In this document: in pieces, positions 1-7,584 of the stretch
Numbering within the stretch: position 1 is the first letter of the stretch
Layout of the letters: the number at the start of each line of letters is the position of its first letter
Assembly: GCA_009692275.1 (NCBI GenBank)
Contig: SHZL01000034.1
Coordinates: forward strand, 1 to 14,617
DNA: 14,617 nt
From: Lysobacterales bacterium
GTDB lineage: Bacteria; Pseudomonadota; Gammaproteobacteria; Xanthomonadales; SZUA-36
Direction of reading: 5' to 3'
Translations under genes and position numbers: made by a program
The notes under the pieces: generated by a model
Seen by the model: the letters and a program-made list of their open reading frames with translations, nothing else
Database searches by the model: none
What the model was told of the DNA's origin: nothing

Positions 1-2
1 AG

Positions 3-1595
3 ATTGCCGGTACCGTGTGGAAAAAGAACAACGAATTCGCGGATCAGGCCAATGTGCCCGGAAAATTCACCGCATTTTGTTCCTATGAATGGATTTCGAT
101 GCCGGACAACATGAACCTGCATCGCAATGTCTTTTTCAAGGACTGCGCCAAGGTTCCGGCACAACCATTCAGCGCACTGGATTCGTATCACCCGGCGGAT
201 CTGTGGAACTGGATGGATGGCCAGCGCAAGGCTGGCAACGAACTACTCGCCATTTCCCACAATGCCAATCTTTCTGATGGCCGGATGTTTCCCACGGAGG
301 TTGACACCAAGGGCCGTCCGATTGACGCTGGCTATGCCGCATCGCGCACGCGCAATGAGCGGCTGATCGAGATGAAACAGCTCAAAGGGACTTCAGAAAC
401 ACATCCGCTGCTCTCGCCCAATGACGAATTTGCCAGTTTCGAACTGATGTCGGTGCTGTTGGGTAACCCGGCTGGACGCATTCCGCATATCGTAGGCAGT
501 TACGCGCGGCAAGCCCTGAAAGACGGTGTTGCCATGCAGGATAGCGAAGGCTTCAACCCCTTCAAGTTCGGCTTTGGCGCGGCTGCGGCCTCGCACAATA
601 CGGCCGTCCCTTACCGCCAGGATAATTTCTTCGGCGGCCACACGTTTTTTGACGGAACGAACGAGACGCGACTAGCCGGCACCCTGGTGATGGGCATGTT
701 TGACGCACGTACGGAAGGTACCAGCGGGCTGACCGGGGTGTGGGCGGAGGAAAATACGCGAGCCTCGATCTTCGAAGCCATGCAGCGCAGGGAAACCTTC
801 GCGGTCAGCGGCCCCCACATCAGGGTTCGGCTGTTTGGCGGCTGGAAATTTGCACCCGACATCCTGAAATCAAGAGACCGGGTCAGGACCGGCTACGCAG
901 AGGGCGTGCCGATGGGCAGTGACCTGCCCCCCACCGACGCAACGCAGGCACCTTCCTTTGTCGTGTGGGCCACCAAAGATCCGACCTCCGGCAATCTCGA
1001 CCGCATCCAGATCGTGAAAGGCTGGGCCAAGAATGGCCAGAGCTTCGAGAAGATCTATGATGTGGTCTGGGCCGGTGAACGCAAACCCGACCAGTGGACC
1101 GGCGTCGTGCCACCCATAGCCAACACGGTTGATATCGCCAATGCTAGCTACACCAACACGGTCGGTGCTGTGGAGCTTAAGACCGTGTGGACCGATCCGG
1201 ACTTCGCACCGGGCGAGTCTGCGTTTTACTATGCCCGGGTGCTGGAGATACCAACACCGCGCTGGACCACCATCCAGGCCAAGCAGCTGAAAGTTGCACC
1301 ACCTGACGTAGTGGCCGCCACCATCCAGGAGCGCGCGTGGAGTTCTCCCATGTGGTACATGCCCAGCGAGGCAGCACGCAAGAATGTCCCGCCGGGCACG
1401 ACCGTGGACAGCCTGAAGCAGCAAGGCGCCGTGGCGCTCAACGCCGACGAGTTGAAGGCCTTGATCGTCGAGAAGTCGATCTGGCTGCAAAACACGGTGA
1501 CCGGTGACAAGTTCATCGGCGCACGTGGCAACGAATTTGGCTACGCCAATTACGAGATCATCCCGGCCGAAAGTTCGCTGAACGCGGCGAACTGA
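3..1595 (+). CDS. DUF3604 domain-containing protein (5' end outside window)
   Basis: The reading frame is open from the window edge (codons from base 3, Ile-Ala-Gly-Thr before the GTG at 15), so the start lies upstream and the GTG at 15 is not the real start. About 530 residues are visible; full-length members are, from memory, about 620-680 aa, so the N-terminal part (the PHP-like His-x-His stretch expected there) is missing. Family signatures seen: SYEW near residue 28, NLHRN near 40, the HNANLSDG segment near 86-93, GTSETHPLLSPNDEF around residue 130, and GLTGVWAEENTR followed by RRETFAVSGP in the middle. The function is not established; the family is thought to resemble metal-dependent PHP phosphoesterases, which I recall rather than see. 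It is followed, after a strong hairpin, by a parvulin and a HupE-like gene on the same strand, suggesting a shared envelope-related role. Family assignment is confident; activity is unknown. Confidence 0.9.
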   Translation: MAGTVWKKNNEFADQANVPGKFTAFCSYEWISMPDNMNLHRNVFFKDCAKVPAQPFSALDSYHPADLWNWMDGQRKAGNELLAISHNANLSDGRMFPTEVDTKGRPIDAGYAASRTRNERLIEMKQLKGTSETHPLLSPNDEFASFELMSVLLGNPAGRIPHIVGSYARQALKDGVAMQDSEGFNPFKFGFGAAAASHNTAVPYRQDNFFGGHTFFDGTNETRLAGTLVMGMFDARTEGTSGLTGVWAEENTRASIFEAMQRRETFAVSGPHIRVRLFGGWKFAPDILKSRDRVRTGYAEGVPMGSDLPPTDATQAPSFVVWATKDPTSGNLDRIQIVKGWAKNGQSFEKIYDVVWAGERKPDQWTGVVPPIANTVDIANASYTNTVGAVELKTVWTDPDFAPGESAFYYARVLEIPTPRWTTIQAKQLKVAPPDVVAATIQERAWSSPMWYMPSEAARKNVPPGTTVDSLKQQGAVALNADELKALIVEKSIWLQNTVTGDKFIGARGNEFGYANYEIIPAESSLNAAN

Positions 1596-1615
1596 AAATC
1601 AGCCCCTAGCAGGCC

Positions 1616-1641
1616 CAACCCGCGACTTCAGTCGCGGGTTG
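1616..1641. repeat. Perfect 11-bp hairpin between DUF3604 and parvulin genes
   Basis: An 11-base arm (CAACCCGCGAC, 1616-1626) and its exact reverse complement (1631-1641) enclose a TTCA loop. It lies 21 bases after the DUF3604 stop and 17 bases before the parvulin GTG. It is GC-rich, but only a weak, interrupted T content follows (AGTTCATTATT), so it is a poor classic rho-independent terminator. It may be a partial terminator, an mRNA 3'-end stabiliser, or one copy of a dispersed REP-like palindrome. No second copy was seen in this window. Confidence 0.6.
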
Positions 1642-1658
1642 AGTTCATTATTGACCCC

Positions 1659-2576
1659 GTGAAACAACTGCTGCGCGAGCCTCTTTTTCACTTTCTCCTG
1701 ATCGGGGCGCTATTGTTCACGCCTTATTACTTCCTGCAACCCGCTGGTAATAACACGACTAATTCCAAAGGGATCCGGCTCTCATTCGAGGAAATCTCCC
1801 AGCAGGTTCTGTTGTTTCAATCCCAATGGAACCGCGAGCCGACAACAGAGGAGCTTGCGCAACTCATGGAAAACCGCGTACAGGAAGAGGTGCTGTACCG
1901 GGAAGCTTTGGCGCTGGGCCTGGACCAGGGCGATACCATCGTCAAACGCCGCCTGGCCCAGAAGATGCAGTTCCTGGCCGCGGACACTGCGGCCGCGCAT
2001 GAACCCACGACTGAAGAACTGCAGCTCTGGTACCAGCAGCATACTGCCCAGTTCACACTGCCCGCGCGCTACAGTTTCCGTCATCTCTACTTCTCTCCTG
2101 ACCGTCGCGGAGTGAACGCGCGTGAGGATGCAGTGCAGGCCCTGGTCCAACTGCAAGGCCAACCGGAAGATACCGGCGTGGCGGATACTGCTGCACATGC
2201 TTTCATGTTCCAGGACTACTACCGGGAACGGTCACCCGAGTTCCTGGGGAAAGAATTCGGGCCAACGTTTGCCATGGCCATCGAGCAAATCAAGCCGGGA
2301 TCCTGGCAGGGCCCGGTGGAGTCCGGGCTTGGCTGGCACCTGGTGTTTGTCGATGACCTCATACCCGGCCGTGTTGCGGAATTTGAGGAAGTTATTACGG
2401 ACGTGAAAACCGCCTGGATGATCGAACAAAAAGCCCGCGCCTGGGAAAAAGCCTACAAGGAGATGCGTGCCCGTTACACCGTGCTCCTGCCCGCACCCCC
2501 GGACGAGACACCAGGGCAGACGCCGCAACCGGCCCAGGCTCCCGCCGATGATTCAGGCGACGTAGCGCCCTTGTGA
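1659..2576 (+). CDS. Membrane-anchored parvulin-type peptidyl-prolyl cis-trans isomerase (PpiC family)
   Basis: A 305-aa protein predicted to speed cis-trans isomerisation of Xaa-Pro bonds in the periplasm. Residues about 9-26 form one hydrophobic segment after a short basic N-terminus, acting as an uncleaved membrane anchor. Residues 40-130 are an acidic helical SurA/PpiD-like arm (PTTEEL occurs twice, at 61 and 116). Residues about 135-245 are the rotamase domain, with YSFRHLYFS near 138-146 and the family ending W-x-G-P-V-x-S-G-x-G-W-H-L-V-F near 216-230. The tail from 278 is Pro-rich. The start is GTG at 1659, chosen because it gives the LLREPLFHFLL membrane start; no strong ribosome site precedes it, so translation may depend on the upstream gene. 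The stop overlaps the next start by 4 bases (GTGA), which supports operon coupling to the HupE-like gene. It may help fold that protein or the DUF3604 product, which is inference. Confidence 0.88.
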   Translation: MKQLLREPLFHFLLIGALLFTPYYFLQPAGNNTTNSKGIRLSFEEISQQVLLFQSQWNREPTTEELAQLMENRVQEEVLYREALALGLDQGDTIVKRRLAQKMQFLAADTAAAHEPTTEELQLWYQQHTAQFTLPARYSFRHLYFSPDRRGVNAREDAVQALVQLQGQPEDTGVADTAAHAFMFQDYYRERSPEFLGKEFGPTFAMAIEQIKPGSWQGPVESGLGWHLVFVDDLIPGRVAEFEEVITDVKTAWMIEQKARAWEKAYKEMRARYTVLLPAPPDETPGQTPQPAQAPADDSGDVAPL

Positions 2577-3610
2577 GCATGCGGTTGAACTCCCGCGTTG
2601 CCTGTTGGGGCCGCGTATTGCTTCTGCCGGTGCTCGGCTGGCTGGCGGCCGTGCCAACCGCCCAGGCGCATGAGTCCCGGCCCGCTTACCTGGAACTGAA
2701 GGAAACCGGCCCCGGCCAGTACTCGGTACTGTGGCGCACCCCGGTCCTGTCCGGCCAGCGTCTGAACGTGGTGCTGACCATGCCCGCGGGCGTGCAGAAC
2801 CTGCGCGAACCGGTGGTCCTGCAATTGCCGGATTCCCTGCTTGAACGCCGCTGGATAAGTGCCGGACCCGAAGGCCTCGCGGGCAAGCGCATCGAGTTTG
2901 TAAGTTTGCAGTTCACCATCACCGACGTGCTGGCGCGGGTTGAGCTTGAAGATGGCCGCAGCTGGACCACGATTGCGCGCCCGGCCACGCCCTGGATCGA
3001 AGTCACCGCCGCACGTTCGGCCTGGCAGGTAGCCGGCGATTACGTGCTCGAAGGTATCCGCCACATCCTGTTTGCAGCGGACCACCTGTTGTTTGTTTTG
3101 GGGCTGCTGCTGATCGTGCGGGATGGCTGGACGCTGGTGAAAACCATCACTGCCTTTACCGTTGCCCACAGCATCACCCTCGCGGCGACGACGCTGGGTT
3201 ATGTCTCGGTGCCGGCGCCACCGGTGGAAGCGGCCATTGCGTTCAGCATCCTCTTCCTGGGGCCGGAGATTGTGCGGCGCTGGCAAGGCGAGACCAGTTT
3301 TACCATCCGTAATCCCTGGGTGGTGGCCTTCGCCTTCGGCCTGCTGCACGGCTTCGGTTTCGCCACCGCACTGACCAGCGCCGGCCTGCCGCCGTCCGAT
3401 GTACCGCTGGCGCTGGTGTGCTTCAACGTCGGAGTTGAACTCGGCCAGCTTACCTTCGTCGCGCTGATTGTTCTGCTGGAACGGGCATTGAGCCGGGCAC
3501 CGGTGGTGTGGCCCCGCTGGGTGATGATGATTCCCGGCTACGCAGTTGGCAGCATGGGTGCATTCTGGACCATCCAGCGCGTGAACCTGTGGCTGCGCGC
3601 GCTGGGCTGA
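2573..3610 (+). CDS. HupE/UreJ-like integral membrane protein with periplasmic N-terminal domain
   Basis: A 345-aa protein. Residues 1-32 look like a cleavable signal peptide (hydrophobic 15-27, then PTAQA before HESRP). Residues about 33-155 form a soluble, beta-rich domain. Residues about 157-345 are polytopic with about six to seven membrane segments. HupE/UreJ_2-type signatures are GIRHILFAADHLLF (161-174: His164, Asp170, His171), VAHSITL (197-203), LHGFGFATAL (258-267) and FNVGVELGQ (284-292). The conserved His/Asp residues inside membrane segments resemble metal-permease sites, but transport by this branch is unproven. The start may be the GTG at 2573, which overlaps the parvulin stop by 4 bases, or the in-frame ATG at 2579; both keep the signal peptide. 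Family calls for HupE (nickel) and UreJ do not transfer directly, because no hydrogenase or urease gene is nearby. Confidence 0.87.
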   Translation: MSMRLNSRVACWGRVLLLPVLGWLAAVPTAQAHESRPAYLELKETGPGQYSVLWRTPVLSGQRLNVVLTMPAGVQNLREPVVLQLPDSLLERRWISAGPEGLAGKRIEFVSLQFTITDVLARVELEDGRSWTTIARPATPWIEVTAARSAWQVAGDYVLEGIRHILFAADHLLFVLGLLLIVRDGWTLVKTITAFTVAHSITLAATTLGYVSVPAPPVEAAIAFSILFLGPEIVRRWQGETSFTIRNPWVVAFAFGLLHGFGFATALTSAGLPPSDVPLALVCFNVGVELGQLTFVALIVLLERALSRAPVVWPRWVMMIPGYAVGSMGAFWTIQRVNLWLRALG

Positions 3611-3635
3611 TGGCGAAAAACGCTCCCAATCCGTC

Positions 3636-3657
3636 TTGGCATGGTACAATGTGCCAA
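3636..3657 (+). promoter_or_regulatory. Candidate extended -10 promoter inside an inverted repeat, upstream of the matrixin-like gene
   Basis: TACAAT (3645-3650) is preceded by TGG at 3642-3644, matching an extended -10 (TGn plus hexamer); no convincing -35 lies 16-18 bases upstream. The hexamer sits between perfect 6-base inverted arms, TTGGCA (3636-3641) and TGCCAA (3652-3657), with a 10-base spacer. This could be an operator that blocks RNA polymerase at the -10. The expected transcript start is near 3657, giving a leader of about 59 bases before the ATG at 3716. This is prediction from the sequence only. Confidence 0.4.
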
Positions 3658-3703
3658 CCGCGCGAATATCGCCTGGGGCAACCGGTCAGTCCACGCACAC
3701 ATT

Positions 3704-3709
3704 GAGGGA
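3704..3709 (+). promoter_or_regulatory. Ribosome binding site that decides the matrixin-like start
   Basis: GAGGGA lies 6 bases before ATG 3716, which is ideal spacing. The in-frame ATG at 3710 touches this site and is therefore unlikely. An in-frame ATG at 3641 overlaps the candidate promoter and would add a hydrophilic stretch before the signal peptide. Confidence 0.7.
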
Positions 3710-3715
3710 ATGTTC

Positions 3716-4522
3716 ATGATTTCAAGGCATCTCGTCATCAAAATTTTCGTAGCACTGGCAATCACTGTGGTTTCTTTCACGGCGTATGCTACCCACAGCT
3801 GGAGTAATTACCACTGGTCGCGCACCACTCCTTCGTTTACCTTGCAAACTCTCAACAGCACCGTTTCCGCAGGCACTGGTGCCAATTGGCCAGCGTTGCT
3901 GTCTGCGGCAGCGTCCCAGTGGTCGCAGTCGACCAAGCTCGATCTGAATGTTGTTCCATACAGCAATGCACTAAAGGACCGTAAACGGTGCACCGCGGTC
4001 AGCGGCAAGATTCGTGTGTGCAATGCCGCCTATGGCAACAACGGCTGGCTGGGACTGGCTTCGATCAACATCACCAGCGTTGGCCACATCACGCAAGGCA
4101 CGGCAAAAATGAACGACAGTTACTCTTCGACCTGGGCCGGTGACGCCAACGAAGCCCCGCACGTTATGTGCCAGGAAGTGGGTCACACCCTTGGCCTGGG
4201 CCACACCAGCGAGGACGGCAGCACCCAAAACACCTGCATGGATTATTCCAACAGCCCCACGAGTACCGCACCTAATCAGCATGACTATGACCAGCTGGTG
4301 ACCATCTACGGCCATACCACCGATAGCAGCAATAGCTACAGTACCAGCTCAGCGGCCACGGCCTCCCCCGGTCAGAGTGGGATGGCGGGCGATGTTCCCC
4401 TGGGTAACCTGGTGCACAGGGGACACTTCCACGACGTGTATGTCGCACCGGATGGCCGTGGCGGACTGTGGATTACCCACGTCAGGCTGGCCCCCGGCTT
4501 CGAGCACCTCGACACCCAGTAG
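3716..4522 (+). CDS. Secreted matrixin-like zinc metalloprotease family protein with variant zinc motif
   Basis: A 268-aa protein. Residues 1-25 form a signal peptide (basic start, hydrophobic 7-22, cleavage after AYA). The M10-like domain follows. The zinc-helix region reads C152-Q153-E154-V-G-H157-T-L-G-L-G-H163, with Met175 in C174-M-D-Y as the probable Met-turn. The metzincin consensus is HExxHxxGxxH, so the first zinc His is replaced by Gln153 (codon CAG at 4172-4174), while the catalytic Glu154 and two His remain. His149, four residues earlier, is a possible substitute. Four Cys (92, 102, 152, 174) could form two disulfides, fitting an exported protein. A Ser/Thr-rich linker (about 201-222) leads to a small C-terminal segment with HRGHFHDVYV. 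It is a single gene with its own candidate promoter and a strong terminator. It may be an active protease of a Gln-variant subfamily or a catalytically altered one; family placement is good, activity unsure. Confidence 0.82.
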   Translation: MISRHLVIKIFVALAITVVSFTAYATHSWSNYHWSRTTPSFTLQTLNSTVSAGTGANWPALLSAAASQWSQSTKLDLNVVPYSNALKDRKRCTAVSGKIRVCNAAYGNNGWLGLASINITSVGHITQGTAKMNDSYSSTWAGDANEAPHVMCQEVGHTLGLGHTSEDGSTQNTCMDYSNSPTSTAPNQHDYDQLVTIYGHTTDSSNSYSTSSAATASPGQSGMAGDVPLGNLVHRGHFHDVYVAPDGRGGLWITHVRLAPGFEHLDTQ

Positions 4523-4554
4523 TTAGCGCACGCTCGTGTTTCGAGCCACCACTC

Positions 4555-4585
4555 AAAACGCCGGTCCCACGACCGGCGTTTTTTT
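4555..4585 (+). terminator. Rho-independent terminator of the matrixin-like gene
   Basis: A perfect 10-base stem, AACGCCGGTC (4557-4566) with its complement at 4571-4580 around a CCAC loop, is followed by five more T (seven T in a row with the stem end). It lies 32 bases after the stop codon. Only four A precede the stem, so strong two-way action is less likely. Confidence 0.93.
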
Positions 4586-4713
4586 AAGTGCGATACGCCC
4601 TGGTGGCCATTGCCCTGAACCTTTTCCTGCGTTGAGTACCTGGGAAGTCAAGCACTCTACTGCACAATGCAGGATAATGTCTGGCAGCAGATTCACCACC
4701 GGGAAAGCCATCC

Positions 4714-6168
4714 ATGAGCAGCATATCAAAGCCACAGGGAGCAGCAGATACAGGCGACGTTTCCAAACCATTGGCTGAGTGCCTGACGCTGCAACGCAAC
4801 GCCTACCTGGCGAGCCCAAACCCGGATTTTGCCCAGCGCAAGGCCGATTTGCTGGCGCTCAAGCGCATGGTTATTGAAAACCAGGAAGCCATGATCGCGG
4901 CCATCAGCAGTGACTATGGCAACCGCTCGCGCCACGAAACGCTGATCGCTGAGGTCATTTTCGTGCTGGAAGGCATCAACTTCGCCCTTGGGCGACTAAA
5001 ACGCTGGATGAAGCCGCAGCGGCGCCACGTAGATCTCACTTCTTTTCCGGGCGCGCGCAACCGGGTCATCCCCCAACCCCTGGGCGTGGTCGGGGTCATT
5101 GTTCCGTGGAATTTTCCGCTGCAGCTTGCACTCGGTGGCCTTACTTATATTTTTGCCGCCGGCAATCGCGCCATGGTGAAAATGTCGGAGAATTCGAACG
5201 CACTGGCGCAACTCCTCATTACACTCAGCCCGCGCTATTTTCCGCCGGAAAAACTGGCGTTCTTCACGGAAACCGGTGAGGTTGGAATACAGTTTTCACA
5301 ATTGCCGTTCGACCACTTGCTCTTCACCGGCTCTGGCCAGACGGGCCGCGCCGTGATGGCTTCTGCCGCAAGAAACCTGACGCCCGTCACGCTGGAACTG
5401 GGCGGCAAATCCCCGGCCGTGGTGGCGCCTGACTACCCAGTGAAAAAAGCTGTCGAGCGCATCCTGTTTGCCAAGCTGTTCAATGCCGGCCAGGTCTGTG
5501 TCAATGTGGACTATGTGTTTGTGCCGGAAGACAAGGTTGCTGAATTTGTTGCGGCCGCGAAAGAGTACGGCAGCAAGCACTGCCCGGATATCGACAGCCC
5601 GGATTACACATCCATCATTGATCACCGGTCATTTGTACGGCTACAGGATGCCCTGGCTGATGCTTCTGGCAAGGGCGCAACCCTGGTCAACCTCACTGCC
5701 GGGAAAGCTGCAAATCCCGAGCTGCGCAAAATCGCGCCGCATATCGTGTTGCATGCCAACAGCGACATGGTGTTACTGCAGCGCGAGATATTTGGTCCCA
5801 TCATGCCGGTGCTCCCATATCGGGACGCGCAGGAAGTGGTGCAGTACATCAACCGGGGCGAGCGGCCGCTGTCGTTCTACCCATTTACCAACGACACCAG
5901 GTTACAGGGCTGGTATCTCGATCACGTCATGTCGGGCGGGGTCAGCGTGAATGAAGTGATGCTGCACACGACTCAGCACGACCTGCCCTTTGGCGGCGTG
6001 GGCGGCAGTGGCATGGGCCATTATCACGGCTCCGAGGGGTTTATTACGTTTTCGAAGTTGCGACCGGTGTTTTACCAGGCACGCTTCAGTATGATAAAAT
6101 TCCTTGCCCCGCCCTACGGCAAGGTGGCTGACCGCTTGATTCGCTTCATGTTGAAACTGGAATCCTAG
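4714..6168 (+). CDS. Coniferyl-aldehyde-dehydrogenase-like NAD(P)-dependent aldehyde dehydrogenase
   Basis: A 484-aa soluble ALDH that oxidises an aldehyde to its carboxylate. It belongs to the class-3-like branch that includes coniferyl aldehyde dehydrogenase (CalB) and, more distantly, benzaldehyde dehydrogenase MdlD. Visible sites: PWNFP with Asn133; the cofactor loop FTGSGQTGR (204-212); the general-base Glu228 in LELGG; the catalytic Cys262 in GQVCV; and EIFGP (358-362). The C-terminal SVNEVMLHTTQHDLPFGG and GSGMGHYHG stretches (411-439) are typical of this branch. The ATG at 4714 has a good ribosome site (GGGAAAG, 4701-4707). Only 16 bases separate it from the FAD dehydrogenase gene, so they are very likely cotranscribed. 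In the pathway proposed here it would take the aldehyde made by the ThDP enzyme two genes downstream. A GATAAT box at 4673-4678 lacks a -35, so no promoter is called. Substrate unknown. Confidence 0.9.
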   Translation: MSSISKPQGAADTGDVSKPLAECLTLQRNAYLASPNPDFAQRKADLLALKRMVIENQEAMIAAISSDYGNRSRHETLIAEVIFVLEGINFALGRLKRWMKPQRRHVDLTSFPGARNRVIPQPLGVVGVIVPWNFPLQLALGGLTYIFAAGNRAMVKMSENSNALAQLLITLSPRYFPPEKLAFFTETGEVGIQFSQLPFDHLLFTGSGQTGRAVMASAARNLTPVTLELGGKSPAVVAPDYPVKKAVERILFAKLFNAGQVCVNVDYVFVPEDKVAEFVAAAKEYGSKHCPDIDSPDYTSIIDHRSFVRLQDALADASGKGATLVNLTAGKAANPELRKIAPHIVLHANSDMVLLQREIFGPIMPVLPYRDAQEVVQYINRGERPLSFYPFTNDTRLQGWYLDHVMSGGVSVNEVMLHTTQHDLPFGGVGGSGMGHYHGSEGFITFSKLRPVFYQARFSMIKFLAPPYGKVADRLIRFMLKLES

Positions 6169-6184
6169 GGGCAGGAACAAACCC

Positions 6185-7576
6185 ATGGAAGGCTTGCTTG
6201 AGAACATTCGCAATGTTGTGGGGGAATCCGGCCTTCTGCTCGGCGCGGATGTAACTGCCCGGTCCGATTCCTGGCCACCGCTGGGCGGCTGCCAGGCAAA
6301 AGCAATTGTCCGGCCCTGCAGCACCAACGAAGTATCTGCAGTGTTAAAACTGTGTCACCAGCACGGCCAGAGTGTTGTCACTCACGGAGGCCTCACCGGC
6401 CTGGCCGGTGGCGCCCTGACCAGCGGCGATGACCTCGTGATCTCGCTGGAGCGCATGCGGCGGTTGGAACCGGTTGATGCGATCAACCGCACCGTGCTGG
6501 TCGAGGCCGGCGTGCCTTTGCAGGCAGTGCATGAAGCGGTGACCGCCGCCGGGCTGTTGTTCCCCCTGGACCTCGGAGCACGGGGCAGTTGCACCATCGG
6601 TGGCAACTTGTCCACCAATGCCGGCGGCAACAGCGTGATCCGCTATGGCATGGCACGCGAGCAGGTGCTTGGAGTCGAAGCCGTATTGGCTGATGGCACC
6701 ATCATTTCCTCGCTCAGCAGCGTGATCAAGAACAACACGGGCTACGACCTCAAGCAGTTGTTTATTGGCTCGGAAGGAACCCTGGGTATCATCACGCGCG
6801 CAGTGCTGCGTCTGCGCCCCGTGCCCCGCAGCCGGCAAACCGCGCTGGTGGCCATTGCAGATTTCACCCGTCTTGCACGCTTTCTGCCCATGATGGATGC
6901 AGCCCTCGGCGGCACCCTCAGCGCATTTGAGGTCATGTGGAACGACTTCTATTCGCTCATTGTGGCCGGTGGCAAAGCGCATGGACTGCCCCTGGACGCC
7001 TCCCACCCGTTCTATGTACTCATAGAGTCGAGTGGCGGCCAGGAAGACATTGACCGCGCCCGCTTTGAGCGCGCCCTTGAGCAAGCGTTCGAGGAACAGC
7101 TGATCGTGGATGCAGCGGTGGCGCAGAGCCGTCAACAGCGTGCGGACTTGTGGGCCATCCGCGACGACATCGACAACCTGTTCGCGGCCATGGACCCGCT
7201 GATCACCTTTGATGTCAGCCTGGGTATTGCCCACATGGACGAATATGTCCGCACCGTTCGTGCAAGGCTTCTGCAGCAGTGGCCGCACGGCCGGATGGTG
7301 GTTTTCGGCCATATTGGAGACGGCAACATCCACATCGTGATATCCGTCGGCAGTGACGATGCACAGGTAGTGCATGCCGTCGATGAAGTGGTGTATTCAA
7401 CCCTGAAGCCCTACCGTGGCGTGATTTCTGCCGAGCACGGCATAGGGGTTTTCAAGCGGGAGTTTCTGTCCATCTCGCGCAGCGACAGCGAGATAAACCT
7501 CATGCGAACGCTCAAGCTGGCGCTGGATCCCAAGGGTATCCTGAATCCCGGAAAAATTTTTGCTGCTGCCGGTTGA
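6185..7576 (+). CDS. FAD-binding 2-hydroxyacid dehydrogenase (GlcD / D-2-hydroxyglutarate or D-lactate dehydrogenase type)
   Basis: A 463-aa flavoprotein, the usual length for the family. The N-terminal PCMH-type FAD domain (about 35-215) shows VVTHGGLTGLAGGA (64-77), LGARGSCTIGGNLSTNAGG (130-148) and GYDLKQLFIGSEGTLGIIT (186-204). The C-terminal FAD-oxidase domain has the metal/substrate motif H376-x-G-D379-G-N-x-H383 and the E417-H418-G419 element. It closes with LDPKGILNPGKIF, a strong family signature. Relatives oxidise D-2-hydroxyacids to 2-oxoacids and pass electrons to quinone or an electron-transfer flavoprotein. The exact substrate cannot be told. AGGA at 6173-6176 lies 8 bases before the ATG. 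The stop TGA (7574-7576) overlaps a possible TTG start of the ThDP gene, and the ATG chosen for that gene follows 8 bases later. In context it supplies the D-specific partner to the L-type FMN enzyme encoded convergently. Confidence 0.9.
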   Translation: MEGLLENIRNVVGESGLLLGADVTARSDSWPPLGGCQAKAIVRPCSTNEVSAVLKLCHQHGQSVVTHGGLTGLAGGALTSGDDLVISLERMRRLEPVDAINRTVLVEAGVPLQAVHEAVTAAGLLFPLDLGARGSCTIGGNLSTNAGGNSVIRYGMAREQVLGVEAVLADGTIISSLSSVIKNNTGYDLKQLFIGSEGTLGIITRAVLRLRPVPRSRQTALVAIADFTRLARFLPMMDAALGGTLSAFEVMWNDFYSLIVAGGKAHGLPLDASHPFYVLIESSGGQEDIDRARFERALEQAFEEQLIVDAAVAQSRQQRADLWAIRDDIDNLFAAMDPLITFDVSLGIAHMDEYVRTVRARLLQQWPHGRMVVFGHIGDGNIHIVISVGSDDAQVVHAVDEVVYSTLKPYRGVISAEHGIGVFKREFLSISRSDSEINLMRTLKLALDPKGILNPGKIFAAAG

Positions 7577-7584
7577 GCGCATTT

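Noticed and set aside
870..1490. Minus-strand open frame of 206 codons opposite the DUF3604 gene
   Set aside because: It lies entirely inside a clear family gene and its product has no recognisable motif.
1651..1656. TTGACC as a -35 box for the parvulin gene
   Set aside because: It overlaps the start region, and the matching -10 position inside the gene is GC-rich (CGCGAG).
2474..3649. Long minus-strand open frame (391 codons) opposite the parvulin and HupE-like genes
   Set aside because: The product is His/Gln/Arg/Gly-rich with no recognisable domain, and the opposite strand carries two clear families. It is a GC-rich antisense artefact.
4673..4678. GATAAT as a -10 box for the ALDH operon
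   Set aside because: The bases 16-18 upstream (around AAGCAC) do not resemble a -35, and there is no extended -10 TG. The real promoter probably lies within 4586-4700 but I could not place it.
6344..7375. Minus-strand open frame of 343 codons opposite the FAD dehydrogenase
   Set aside because: No family features and a biased His/Gln/Ala composition; it mirrors the codon pattern of the plus-strand gene.
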